Made by a program: the position numbers and the translations under genes. The notes under the pieces are model-generated. The model was given only the letters and a program-made list of their open reading frames with translations, ran no database searches and was not told the DNA's origin. Shown one piece after another: positions 33,221 to 45,100 of a DNA stretch of 64,000 nt; within the stretch, counting starts at the first letter, position 1; the number at the start of each line of letters is the position of its first letter. Source of the stretch: Daucus carota subsp. sativus. Its lineage: Eukaryota; Streptophyta; Magnoliopsida; Apiales; Apiaceae. Location: the NCBI RefSeq assembly GCF_001625215.2, contig NC_030383.2, forward strand, positions 7,886,779 to 7,950,778. Direction: 5' to 3'.

Positions 33221-33482
33221 CCGTTACAGATCTCACAAGCCTGGATTTTAATCTATAAGGGGTCAATCAGAAACTATAAATCTTGTTTATCTAGTGATTT
33301 TGATTAGCGGTTAACGGTTAGCGAATTAAATTAGATATTTTAACTAGCCGATGAAAATAAATATTTTGATTAGTGTATTGGACTAACGATTTCTTTTAAC
33401 AATATTTGATTCATAACTGTTTGATTAGATTTTTATGACATACCAAAAGTCCAAAAACTCTAATCCAAAAAATTTCCTGAAG

Positions 33483-34035
33483 GGGTTAATTATCAAGTTG
33501 GTCACTGAAGTGGGCTTAATGTATCAAGTTGGTCACTGAACTCAAAACGGTATCAAGATGGTCACTGAAGTGGCCATAAATATCAAACAAGTACCTTGAA
33601 ATATGAGTTCAAGCACTAAAAATATTATTTATAAAGTTTTACATATTATTTTTAAATGTTACCAAAACCAAGTAAAATGTTATGACTTCTAATATTTATG
33701 ACAAAAAATTTAGATTTTATCAAATTTATTTATTATTTATTTATAATTAAAACAAAGAAATAACTATATAATAAAATATAAATAATAAATAAACTTGATA
33801 AAATCTAAATTTTTTGTCATAAATATTAGAAGTCATAACCTTTTACTTGGTTTTGGTAACATTCAAAAATAATGTGTAAAACTTTATAAATAATATTTTT
33901 AGTGCTTGAACTCAAATTTCAAGGTACTTGTTTGATATTTATGGCCACTTCAGTGACCATCTTGATACCGTTTTGAGTTCAGTGACCAACTTGATACATT
34001 AAGCCCACTTCAGTGACCAACTTGATAATTAACCC
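33483..34035. mobile_element. Mutator-like long-TIR MITE, copy 1
   Basis: A 553-bp foldback element, almost entirely two long inverted arms starting GGGTTAATTATCAAGTTGGT. It is flanked by a 10-bp direct repeat with one mismatch, TTTCCTGAAG (33473-33482) and TTTCTTGAAG (34036-34045). Long arms with a 9-11-bp target duplication fit the Mutator superfamily. The same family recurs at 56758. Confidence 0.85.
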
Positions 34036-34331
34036 TTTCTTGAAGTAGTTTTTTGAAATTTAGCTTTTTGAATCGAAACTTCTATTTCAATCCGCTACCT
34101 TTAATTCCATTTCAATTTTGCCTCTAATTCTATTTCAATTCGCTAACTCTAATTATATCTCAAAACCTCAAATGTTTTACACAGCGTTTAGCTTAATGCT
34201 AAAGGTCAACTGACAACTGACACCTCACAAGCGTGTTTTGATGGATAAAACCGTTTTTATGGTTTTCCTGAATGCTAATTTTGTAGAGCACATTTTGATT
34301 TTGCAAATGTTTGTGGAAAACAATGATGGAA

Positions 34332-34464
34332 CTGGAATCAGATGGGTACAGAAGAGAGTGCCCCATTGTCGTAACCAGGCTTGGAGCGAACACTCATCTC
34401 GCATATAAGACTGCGAGTTATGACCACTCATCATATCCCGTTAGCTGCCTGAAGGATCATGATT
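34332..34464 (-). ncRNA. SNORD13: U13-like (SNORD13) box C/D RNA gene, copy 2
   Basis: A minus-strand paralogue of the RNA at 29962-30093, about 133 nt. Box C ATGATGA (34428-34434), box D CTGA (34338-34341), the rRNA-complementary ATGATCCTTC and GTTACGAC, and GGGGCAC are all kept. The closing stem changes from GGAA/TTCC to GGGA/TTCC, a change that keeps pairing through a G-U pair. Similarity to copy 1 extends beyond the RNA on both sides, so the locus was copied as a segment. Conservation of functional boxes with variation between them supports a working RNA. Confidence 0.78.
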
Positions 34465-34485
34465 CTTCAAGGGGCTCAGTACGCT

Positions 34486-34534
34486 TATTTATAACCAGGC
34501 GGACCAGTTTGTTCGCCGCAGCCCGATGTGGGAC
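34486..34534 (-). promoter_or_regulatory. snRNA-type promoter (USE + TATA) of U13 copy 2
   Basis: Minus strand: GTCCCACATCG (34524-34534), a 30-base gap, TATAAATA (34486-34493), then 21 bases to the inferred RNA start. This is the same layout as copy 1, with one base less between USE and TATA. Confidence 0.78.
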
Positions 34535-35052
34535 GGACTATACTGAACAAGAGGATGAGATGAACTTTGAAAGCTCTACTAGGATGTATAGCTTTACCTT
34601 CCTTGCCATTTGTTTTTCGTAGAATATTAGAGAACTCTTCCATGAATCCTAACTAAACTCCAACCCAATGAAAGAAGAACCTTAAAATGTTTTAAAGATG
34701 TACTTAATTAATTAACATATAACTAGCCAAGAAAATATAAAATTTTAGGTTTCAGATAGCTTGGAATGTGTATGTTAAGAAGGACTTATATAATTTATTG
34801 ATATTAGACCGTTGGATGATACTTTCAACGACAGCATTATAACGATATTCCGTTATGAGTGTTTTCTCCTGCTGAACAGATAAATACTCATTTCACTCGA
34901 CAAGCTCTGAACAAGTAAATATCAATTTCTGTCATATAGTTAAAAACGTTGAGCAAATAAATACTCATTTCAGTCTCAAGGGAAAAAAACGCAGTGACCC
35001 ATCGGATAGTCCCCAATACAAGTCCTTCATGTCATGCACATGGCGGACCACG

Positions 35053-35535
35053 ACCCGAAAATTTAATAGCATGTCTTGCAGAAGAGAGAAAGCTGATGAG
35101 CATTGAGCATATATGAGGAGGATTCAGGAGTTTGAAACTTGAAAAACTTTGTATGAAGCACAGTTGACACGCATCTGCACGATAAGAGAACAAGGAAAGT
35201 CGGTCGCCAAGTCAAGTGTTACCTCCCTCCACGACGCTTGACATTTCTAAAAAAAATCTATGAAGCTCGATTAAAAATAAAATATCTTGCCTCCCTGTGA
35301 ATATTCAATCTGTAATATTTAATGCGTCAAATGACCGGTATTACCGGGCTTCGAGAAGTAAATAGCATCAGTATGACAAGACCAAGTAAAAGAGGACCAC
35401 TACTGATCAGCGTATGAGGAGACAGGAGTTTAATGTCTGGCTGTGTGTAACTGTGAAACACAGTTCACACGCATCCGAAACACGTCATTCTAAGTTGTAG
35501 ATAAGAGAAAACTGTAAAGTCGGTTCTTTCTGTCC
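35053..35535 (+). repeat. Diverged tandem duplication upstream of J-protein gene
   Basis: Segments about 35053-35209 and 35352-35530 share, in order, a TTAATAGCAT/GTAAATAGCAT block, ATGAGGAG...CAGGAGTTT, ACAGTT(G/C)ACACGCATC, GATAAGAGAA and AAAGTCGGT. They are too diverged for exact boundaries. They lie in the promoter region of the gene at 35766. Confidence 0.5.
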
Positions 35536-35765
35536 AATACGTTTCAAGATTACAACTAAGGCCGAGTCAGCATTACCCAACGGATAAGCTAAGAAGCAAG
35601 AATCTTCTTACTTTCAACTATATAATAATTCAAACCACCTCAACTCCACCTCATTTATTATTCCCATCCGATCTCTCTATTTATTTCTTCACATCTCCCC
35701 TTCAATCTCACATTTTCTCATCGCATTATATCCACATTCTCTCAATTATTATTTCATTCAATCCA

Positions 35766-36257
35766 ATGGCCTCTCTTTTCTCCATTTCAACTTTCCAAAT
35801 CCCAACTTCCACTACTAGTCCCAAACTTGCTCCACCGAGCGGGGTAAGGCTGCGTACATCACACTCTGTTTCCGCGGTTTCATCAACCGCGAATGCGGGT
35901 AGGAGCGGGTATTATAACACGTACATTGATCAATCAATGTCGACCAATGCATCATTATACGAAGTTCTAGGAATTCAAATGGGAGCTTCACGTCACGAGA
36001 TCAAATCAGCGTACAGGAGTCTAGCCCGAGTAATGCACCCTGATGTTGCATCATCCAGCGGACGAGGTGACTCGTCCGCTGAGGCTTTCTTGCGGATCAG
36101 TGCAGCTTATAATACTCTGTCTGATGCGCAGAAGCGCGCCGAGTATGATTTACAGATGTTAAGGACTAGGTCTCCGTGTTATTCAGCATCAGCTGTTACT
36201 TCAAGGCATAAAGGCTACACGAGCCAGAGATCATGGGAAACTGATCAGTGTTGGTAG
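35766..36257 (+). CDS. J11: Small chloroplast J-domain protein (J11/DJC23-like)
   Basis: A single exon of 163 residues. J11-type proteins are small stromal co-chaperones that stimulate Hsp70 ATPase activity. The first ~55 residues are rich in Ser/Thr and poor in acid residues, as in a plastid transit peptide. The J domain follows (LYEVLGIQMGA...YRSLARVMHPDVA...AAYNTLSDAQKRAEYD) with the essential HPD tripeptide present. The C-terminus RSWETDQCW matches the conserved end of the J11 group, supporting a full-length gene. Its size equals the ~160 residues usual for the family. The gene converges on the synaptotagmin gene to its right, with about 680 bases between stop codons. Confidence 0.92.
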   Translation: MASLFSISTFQIPTSTTSPKLAPPSGVRLRTSHSVSAVSSTANAGRSGYYNTYIDQSMSTNASLYEVLGIQMGASRHEIKSAYRSLARVMHPDVASSSGRGDSSAEAFLRISAAYNTLSDAQKRAEYDLQMLRTRSPCYSASAVTSRHKGYTSQRSWETDQCW

Positions 36258-36940
36258 CTCAACTCGGGATCGCTTAGTCATTAATTATGTAAATCGTTTA
36301 TTAGGTAGATTTGATAGTATAATGTACTAGTACAACCTTAGTGTTGTCGATAAGCTCTCAGTAAATATTTTAAAGTTACTGTTTAGCTTTTCTTTCTGTT
36401 AGTACTACGAAAGTACTGTCTCAGATTCAGCACTTGAATTTTCGCTTTTTAATAAAGTGTATAGATGTTGGGTAAATATTTTTGTTATACATATATTTAT
36501 AAACGATGAATTAACATTTTAATGCCTTTGACAATAACGAACTTTTGTGAACACTGAACAGGATCTAGTTTGCCAGTTTAAAATTCTTTGTTTCTAACTG
36601 GTAACGGTCGAGAGACTCGGCATCTTTTAGCAACTGAATGATTAAATCGCAGACCGACGAGGCAACAACTGCTATAAATTTTGTTTCTGTAATCTGTATT
36701 ACCACAATTCACCCCACACATTTCTCAACAAATAAGCTGTACAGGCTTTGTATCAGAAAGTGATTGTAGAGAATAGTTTACACAATGACTGTAAATAATG
36801 TCTGCTATTTAGCTTAAGAAAATATACAGTTTGAATTGAAATTTATGCAAAACCATTTTACATTGATCAATGCTGCTCAGTTGAAAGACATTTCAATTGT
36901 TGAAAAATGCAGGCTCTACTGTACAAATTCCGCATTTAGC

Positions 36941-39900
36941 TCAGGATGAAGTCCTCCATTGCATCTCGATCTGAATCATACCATTTTTTGAATCAATGAG
37001 GTGGTACCTCTCGTTTATCCTCTTGTTCTTTATCACGTCTGACAGGTATATGTCTACGTAACCCAGTGTTTCCTATAGTAAAATATGTTGAATATATGAG
37101 TTGATTCAGATCATAAGCATTGCTACAAACAGTTTAAATAAAACATCTGCAATTATAAAATGGCCACTCGAATTCAAGGTGTTCCACTAACTCAAGTTCT
37201 CTAAAGTCCACCATAAAATATAATATTTGCATTTTATTCTGACTTATTTTTATGGAGATCATAATGGAGTTTGTTACGTATAAACAGATGTTGTTATCTG
37301 TACCTTAGGATATAGACTCATCCTGCTTGAAGTACTAACAACTTCAACATGAATCCTGTCGTTAGTAGGTGGCTCCTCCAGCATGAATTGGAACTCCTCG
37401 TCCCATCTTGGATCCCGGTTCTTCTTCACTGTCTGCAGTGATCAAGGAACAAGCAGAGCATTTTCAAAAGTGATTTTGTTATGATATACTATGCTATTAC
37501 AAGATAGGATTACCAAAATAAAGTACCCAGTACTAAGACTCTGAGAGTATGCAGAGCATCATAGATGTAATTACCTTGGTTTTTTTAACTTCTCCTCTGA
37601 ATAATAGACGAGCTGATGGATTCGTGTGGTTTTTCCCTTCAATACTTTGACCCTCGTGAATAATAATTACAAGCAAACCACCACCAGCAGGTGTTCCATC
37701 AGGAGCCTTTTGCACCTCGTCAGAATTCTCAGTATCAAGTGGAATCTCACTACCCTTGAAAGGTTTGTAAATTGCTTCAACAACAAGCTGACCACGTAGT
37801 TTTTCATTTTGAACATCCCCAGGGTCCATGTTTTTCCGCAAATCAAGAGTTAGAACTTTGGATTCATCAGGCAAAAGATCCTTTATCGGGACAACATTCA
37901 TACCCATTTTGTCATGTGTGCCAACCTGAGCCCGGAAAAATGTCCACAAATGATAATTAAAGGCTTGACCTCGTCAAGGACAGTGTGTGTGTGTGTGTGT
38001 GTTTTGTCAAAACTTGCTTGCCTTCCACAAAAAGAAGCATTTAAATGAGAGGAAAAACTGTTACCTGCTCCCAGTCATACACAACAATCTCCAGAACCTG
38101 AGACTCAGGATCCTTGACAACTACATGGAATTCTTCATTCCATTCAGGGTTCAAGTTTTTGTGTTTTACTGTTGTTTTCTTCGATGGAAGTTTGTCTTCG
38201 CTAAGCTTTAATTTCACATAAGGATCTGAAGCACCCAAAAAATCTTTCTTTTTAAGCTTTAGTGCCCTCACAACCTTCACTTGGAGAATGCCTACAGGTC
38301 TCTTGGCGGCCCTGTCAGTAGGCAGCAACAAAATATATTTGGTCTGAGCAAACGACATGGTGATGCCTGAGGCGAAGACTAGAATGTATGCACTTACTTT
38401 GCAGGATCCATTATTTGCACTTCAAGTGCTTTTGGCCATAAATACATATTTGCAACCTGGTCCTTGATAAGATCCTGGAAGAACGGATTGAGAAATCAGA
38501 ACAAATGTTGAGGAATATTTTGAGAAGTTATACGTCACAAAAACAATAAACAATAATTAGGTAAAAAATTAGTTGCTGCGCTGCTGGAGCATAAAATTTC
38601 TACAACTTTGTTGAACTTCAAGAAGGTTAAACACAAGTCTATCCAAAGACAATAAGAATTTTGACAACATAAGCCTTATGATAGTACCTGGACAAATCGA
38701 TACAAGCCTGGAATGGACATTACATCTGCTCCAAGCAATTTTAGTCCAAAGTCAACATGAGGCTGCAGATTAAAAGTGAAAAACTTGGAGAAGCAGAAGT
38801 TCACATGGAAGTAAATTTAATTCAATCAGAAGTATATTTAGAGTTTCCTTTACCTTCTCCATGAGTGAGACTAAGATTTTTGCAAAACAAGGAAAGTTTG
38901 GAACTAATGGCTTCAAGGTAACACGTGGACAAGCAAATACTTGCAAGTCAACCGCCTGAAATGCACCAGACCAACATTACTCACAGAAATTAGGAGTCCT
39001 AATGTATAATTTCTGTGTGTGTGCTTTCCGATACCTGAACAGTGGCTCTTAGCCCAAACGCCTTTATTGCTACGAGGACATTTGGGTTCCCTGCCCACTT
39101 CAGAGATGGTTCCATTATCAATTCCTTTTCCGCAGTGGTATAAACTTTCATTCCTGAGATGAAATATCACTGACTGGATGAGCACAAAAATATTGAGGAC
39201 ATGTCGTTGGCATTCAGCTTAAAATCTCAAAATCTTGGCAGAAACAATTTATTTCCGAGTTGCAGTTTTAACTTGACATCTCAAGTACTTGGAAGAAATA
39301 TAAGATCTATAGCAGGATCCATCAGTAACCAGGATTGTGTGCATACATTAGTAGTTAGTGGTTACATGTAATAATCGGAGAAATGGAGAGTAGCTTAACC
39401 TGTTAGAACAGGAGGTAGGCTTCCTAAAGATAGAACTTCAAACTGAACTGAATCAATTTTATACTTCGGAATTTGTTCGGCAATAATGGGCTGTACAATA
39501 GTCTTAACAGTCTTGCAAATTGCCTGAAAATTATGCACCAGACATCTCAGCCATAGTATGGAGAATGTGAATTTAATGAAAGCATAAGGGGTAACAACTA
39601 AGAACTACCTTGTCCAAATAAGGCCACATGGTCTCGATGAACTTATTTAGCCAATCAACCTGAATGTAACTGTAGAATATCAATGTTGAATGCAACAAGA
39701 GAGATAAAATAATCAACTGCAATTTCGGCCCTCGTGTTTTTACTGGAACTACATAAAACTGTTCAAGGAGATGCTTGAAACAGTAGGAACTTACGCGGTC
39801 ATGGTCTGGATATTTGATCCAAACTGGTAGCTCTTGGATCAACATCTTTAAAGCTTTAGAGTCTTTCTCATCCAAACTAGGAACAGTAGGATTCTAATGA

Positions 39901-40373
39901 TCAAAGTGGAAGAACCACGGTGCAGAATAAGGTGAGAAATGTAAGTTAGTCAATGACAAGGCAAAGCAGAGGCTAGCAATTTGGTACATTAGTAGCATTC
40001 AATAGTTGCATATGAAATTTTATAAATTTGTTCACTTGCATAAGCACATACTTAAACTCACACCACACACACACATAGGTCAATCCAGATAGGTAGTTAA
40101 AAGTTAGAACAAAAGTACACTGCCAAAGATACTCATAAGTCAAAACACTGCTATTGATTTGTTATAAGCTAATATGCAGATGCAAATCTTAATCACTTTA
40201 CATATAATATATGCAAACTATTTAACAGAAGTTGTAAACAAAGTGAACATGCAAGAACTGACCTCAACATTAGTAGGCTGGAAATAGATGAAGAGATAAT
40301 AGCCGATAACAAGGCCAATTGTGATTCCCAGTCCAAACCCAAAAATTCCCATAACACTGGTCACAATACCCAT
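36941..40373 (-). CDS. SYT3: Plant synaptotagmin / extended-synaptotagmin, SYT3-like
   Basis: Twelve exons on the minus strand: 40373-40263, 39893-39795, 39659-39609, 39523-39400, 39153-39035, 38955-38854, 38762-38688, 38474-38398, 38311-38065, 37925-37575, 37432-37304 and 37072-36941; 538 residues. Plant SYTs tether ER to plasma membrane and move lipids between them. A membrane anchor (residues ~3-31), an SMP lipid-transfer domain (~70-250), C2A (~258-360) and C2B (~416-535) appear in family order. C2A keeps acidic loop residues (KKKDFLGASDPY, YDWEQVGTHDK); C2B has NHTNPSA where acidic ligands would be, suggesting a calcium-independent domain, as in SYT3. The start MGIVTSV is chosen because the family begins at this point; an in-frame ATG 11 codons upstream is less likely. 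Confidence 0.92.
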
Positions 40374-42185
40374 CTCTCTGCTAATTTGTTCTTCTTCTTT
40401 TTTCAATCAGATCACCAGAATTCTCCACAACAATTTTCTCACACCCGGAAGAAAAACATTACAAGCTGAAAAATGAAACTTTGATTTCCTTCCAAAATTC
40501 CAAGCTTAAAACCAAACCAAACATACACAGTATGGTCTCGGGAAAATAAGATGCATGCAACACAATAGGTTCCCGAGACTTGGATGTCCGCAGAAGATAC
40601 TCAGCTAGACAAAGATGTAAAAGATATGATCTTTGAGAAAAATCAACTGAAATGTTAAAGAAGATTAATATCCTACCTGATATTCAACTGTTTCTTTAAC
40701 ATACATACATATGTGCATTGAAGCATCCACCAAAGTAGAATAAGTCATGCAATAATAGTGTAGGCTCGTCGGTAGAGTGTTTTGATTGGTGGAAAAAACG
40801 AATTTATCATAGTAGGCCACAGAAAATTCTTGAAAAAGAAGTTGCATGACAAAAGAAAACAGAGAAATGGTCCCATATAGCCATTAACCAACTCAAAAGG
40901 AGTAGAGTGATATTCAACTAATTATTGATTTGATGAAGTAATATAAAAGGCTCACCAATACAATACTTAATGCGGAATAAGTAGGGGCACTCTTGTATGT
41001 TTAAGTCATTGTTCTTGCCTCTTGGAAGGAAAATAGTACTACTCATGTGTTCTAGTATGAAATAAGTACAAAATAATAAGAAATAGCAAGAAAAGTGATG
41101 GGATTATCGATATTTAATGGATAGATGTGTGAAAATAGATTAAAGTAGTGGATGAAATTGAGTTTTATATTATAAAATTTTACTATGTTTGAAAAGATTT
41201 ATAATATAAAGAAATGAGTGAGGGCATCAAAAAAGAAACAAAATCCATGAGCCAAAATTTTGAAAATAGATTTTAGAGTAGAATAAATTAATTTCTATGA
41301 ATATCTTTTCATCAAATTTTTAAAATATAAAATACCAGTTAAAATTTGATTAATTAAACTTTAAAAAAAACATATAAATTTGGATAGAAATAACAGCCGC
41401 AGATCAGGAGAAAGAGACTAGTTTGTGCGTTGGCACTTGGCCCAAAGGGGCTGCTTTGTGCGTTGGCACTTGGCACTATATTGTGCCTCAAAAATATTCA
41501 CATGGGAGCATTTTTAGTTAGAATCAAATTTAAATGTAGGATATTCTAATATTGTCCCAGTTATTTTTTTAAAATAATATTGTGAAACAGAAAATTCTGA
41601 TTTAAGACGTTATATTAATAGATCATTTCAATAATAATTTTGTGAAGAGGAAAAAGTTGCGTGAAAAAGGAAAAAAATAAATATTTATTTTATAAAAATA
41701 TGATAAGGAATGATTATACATTCTTTAAAATTAAAACATAGAAAGTAAATTTTAATTTTTTTTAAAGAGTACTATTATTGGAGCAAGTTTCTTTAGAAAT
41801 ATGTTAGAATTTACCAAACATAGGTTAAAAAAAAAGGAGACAATAATTATTTAGCAAAGAAATACCTCTGTGTATTTATATTATCTTTTTTTTCCAAAAT
41901 AATATTTAAATCTATTAATTATGATAAAACTAAAAAAAATTCCTTTTATATTCTGAATAATGTATTTATATAAACTTCAGTTAATAATAGATTAAAGAGT
42001 AATTTTTAAAAATAATTCATGTTTTGACTGCAGACAATTTTCTTCTCGATTAATTAATTATTTTTCGCTCCTATAAACGTACGGTCCGTTTATCTGCATA
42101 AAGCATAATCGGTCCTTTTTAACATTATGTTTTGCCCCAAATCTAACTTATGTTTTGTCTCCGTCCTCTGACATATCTATAGGAT
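40374..42185. other. Shared upstream region of SYT and PHP genes, no gene seen
   Basis: Divergent spacer that presumably holds both promoters. It is AT-rich, with a short duplication, TTTGTGCGTTGGCACTTGGC, near 41424 and 41454. No coding similarity or RNA gene was recognised. Confidence 0.6.
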
Positions 42186-45100
42186 ATGTTGAGTGATGGG
42201 AGTAGCAACACAGATAAAAACATGAAGGGTAAAGAAAATACAAAGAAAGTGAATGCAAAGAAGAAGAAGAAGCGAGGTGGGTCAAAGAGAAAGCTGAGTG
42301 TTGACCAGTTATCAGCTTACAAATCAGTCAGCGAATGGGTTTTCTTGGGCCAATCTTCTTCTTCTTCAAACCCCTCTTCATCTTCAGCTGTCTCTTTTGA
42401 TGATGATTTTAGGGTTGTTTTTAATCCCAAGTTTTCTGATAAATTGGTCTTTGATTTGCACTCTCATTCCATTTGTAGTGATGGGTATTTATCACCTTCT
42501 AAGCTTGTTGAAAGAGCTCATCAAAATGGGGTCAGTGCCCTCTTCTTCCTCTCTTAATATACTACTTTTCACTGCTTATCTGTGTGTAATTTTGATGGGG
42601 TGCCTTTGTTTTGTCTTAAAGATTTGATTTCTGGCTATTTTTTGCTTGTTATCTAGTAGTATATTATTAGTGTTTGTCTATGTAATTTGATTTTTTTTTT
42701 TTTTGTTTATTTGACTGTGTTCTTGTTTGGTTAGAATTTGGCTTGTTCAGAATCTGGTATTTGAGTATTATGTTTTTATTGATTTTTTGTGCAAGATTTT
42801 ACTGGATGAGTTTTAATAAGTACATTAATAGATTATAAGTAACGCTCTTGCCTGTTTCAGGATTTTAAATTTTGGTGTTTAAGTATTTGGACTTGACTGG
42901 CTTATACATACTGACGATGGTTCTCAGGATTACTTCTTTTGGTCGTTTTTGTTTCTCTTATGTTTAGTGAGGTTTTCTTTGAATATCATAAAAATATGTG
43001 TATATTAAAAAACCAAGGATGCAACTGCGTTGAATTACCCTAAGAATAGTGAATTTGTTTAATCCAGAAGGTTATCTTTTCCGGTTTTTTTTTTTCGTTG
43101 AAATTTATTTTCCTACTTCAACTACGAAGTGCCTTCCCTAGGGCAAAAGAGGGAGGAACAATCTTTAAAAGCCGCGGACTTTCTGGCAAATTGGTAGCTT
43201 GTCTTAATTGCTTAGATAAATTGGAGGAGTGATGAAGGCCCTGAAGAGTTAGAGTTGTGTTTTTTTTAACGAAGTAGACTGAAACAAAAATATATAGGCA
43301 CTTCGATTGGCCTTTAAAGAAGAAGCAACAAGAGTTTCACAGTCATGAATGTTAGTGTCCTGGATAAGGACTGAGAGACTGGCAGATATTTGAAAGTACA
43401 GATTTAGCAGCTATTATCAAACAAGCGATCAGTGCTCTTGTGATTTCGTCCAATCTATGACAGAGAAAACCCTAATTAGACATGACACAACCTTCCCAGA
43501 ATTTACTTACATCTTTTGCTCTCAAGAATTGTAGCCATTTACATTTTACAAAATTCAAATTTACAAGCCATAAATTGCAATGACAAAACCAGTTCAATCA
43601 AATAAAGCAATGCATTATCTTACCTCTCGAATCTCGAACATGTATATAACTTCTTTCCAGATTCTCAGTGACCAAGATTTATTAATCCTAGCTCTTCTCG
43701 CACAAAAATTACAATTTTTGTGATTCTTATTCTTCACAGTCGGCTGGAGAACTAGCTGACATTTCAGGATGGGGCTTATCGTCTTTCACCATGTTGAGAT
43801 GCTATCTGTAGAGGGAATTGAATTAATATTCATCTATTTTCAAATTGGAGGAATTTTTATGTAAGAACCTTAAAGTATATCTGTGAACTTTAATATATAT
43901 ATATGTGTGTGTGTCTAGAAGTATATAGCTGCTGGGGTCTGTCCTTGTAACAAGACGGCCAGTTAACTAAGGGCATTGCCTAGGGAAAAAGAGGGAGGAA
44001 CAATCTCTTCCCACTTGACTTTCTGACAGATTGTTTGCCTGAGCAAACTGCGTAGATGATTGGTTGAGTGTTGAACTGATGATTCCCCTGATAGGTGGGA
44101 GTTGCGTTCTATTTAAATGAAATAGATTGAAACAAGAATATATAGGTACTTCTATTGGTACTATATGGAAGAGGCAAGGAGAGTACCACAGTCATGAATA
44201 ATGGTTCCAGGGTATGGACTTAGCCTGGCAGGGATTAAAAGTTTCAGCTGAATGGGCATTGTAAAACAGACAATTAGTGCTCTCATCTGTTCAATTATCT
44301 ATGACAAAGACAAGATAAAGAGATAACATTTAATGCCAATATGCACTAGTAAGTCTTTCCGTTAACAGTCATTACCAGATAACTAACCAGAAAATAATGA
44401 GAATCAGCTCACATTCAAGTTATGCTAGATAATGTAAGCCAATTGGACTGCAGGGGAGTATTGGACTATCGGTTTCTCAAGGCACTCCAAATAGAAGAAA
44501 TAAAGACTTCACTTGAGTAATGACATAAAATCTTATCAATGACAACTAAGTAGGAATATTATCCTCAGATCTACGTCTATTAAGCTCCACTACATCTACA
44601 CGGCCAGATATGGGAAGAAGCCAGTTAATCTGGTGAATATTAAAGTATTCATTGAAGTTATCAAATGATCTCAAGTTGACCAGTGTCGATGTGGCAACAC
44701 TTATGAAATTAAAGAATAACCATTTCATTCTCATTTTTTTCTAATCATCTCCGGTGACCCTTGCACTAGACAGTAGACACAATGGCTGCATCAGAAAAAA
44801 CTTCAGATCAACAATTGTCTATATCTCTGTTAGTAGAAAACTAGTATAATCAATTTTAAGCTCTATGCCGTGATTTTACAGACAACCGCAGCTGTTATCA
44901 CGATCTTTCTATATTCCCTCTCTTTGCTCATAGAAAGGCAATTTCCCAAGGCAACACTGTATTCCCGTGTTAACATATATTCACTACCAAATAGAATAGA
45001 TCTATTGTAATTCAGCATCTTGCCTCGTGTAAGTGGCAGCCATCACTCCTGACTCTTCTTCTAGTAAAATAATTGTTATATGGACGTAGAGTGATGAAAT

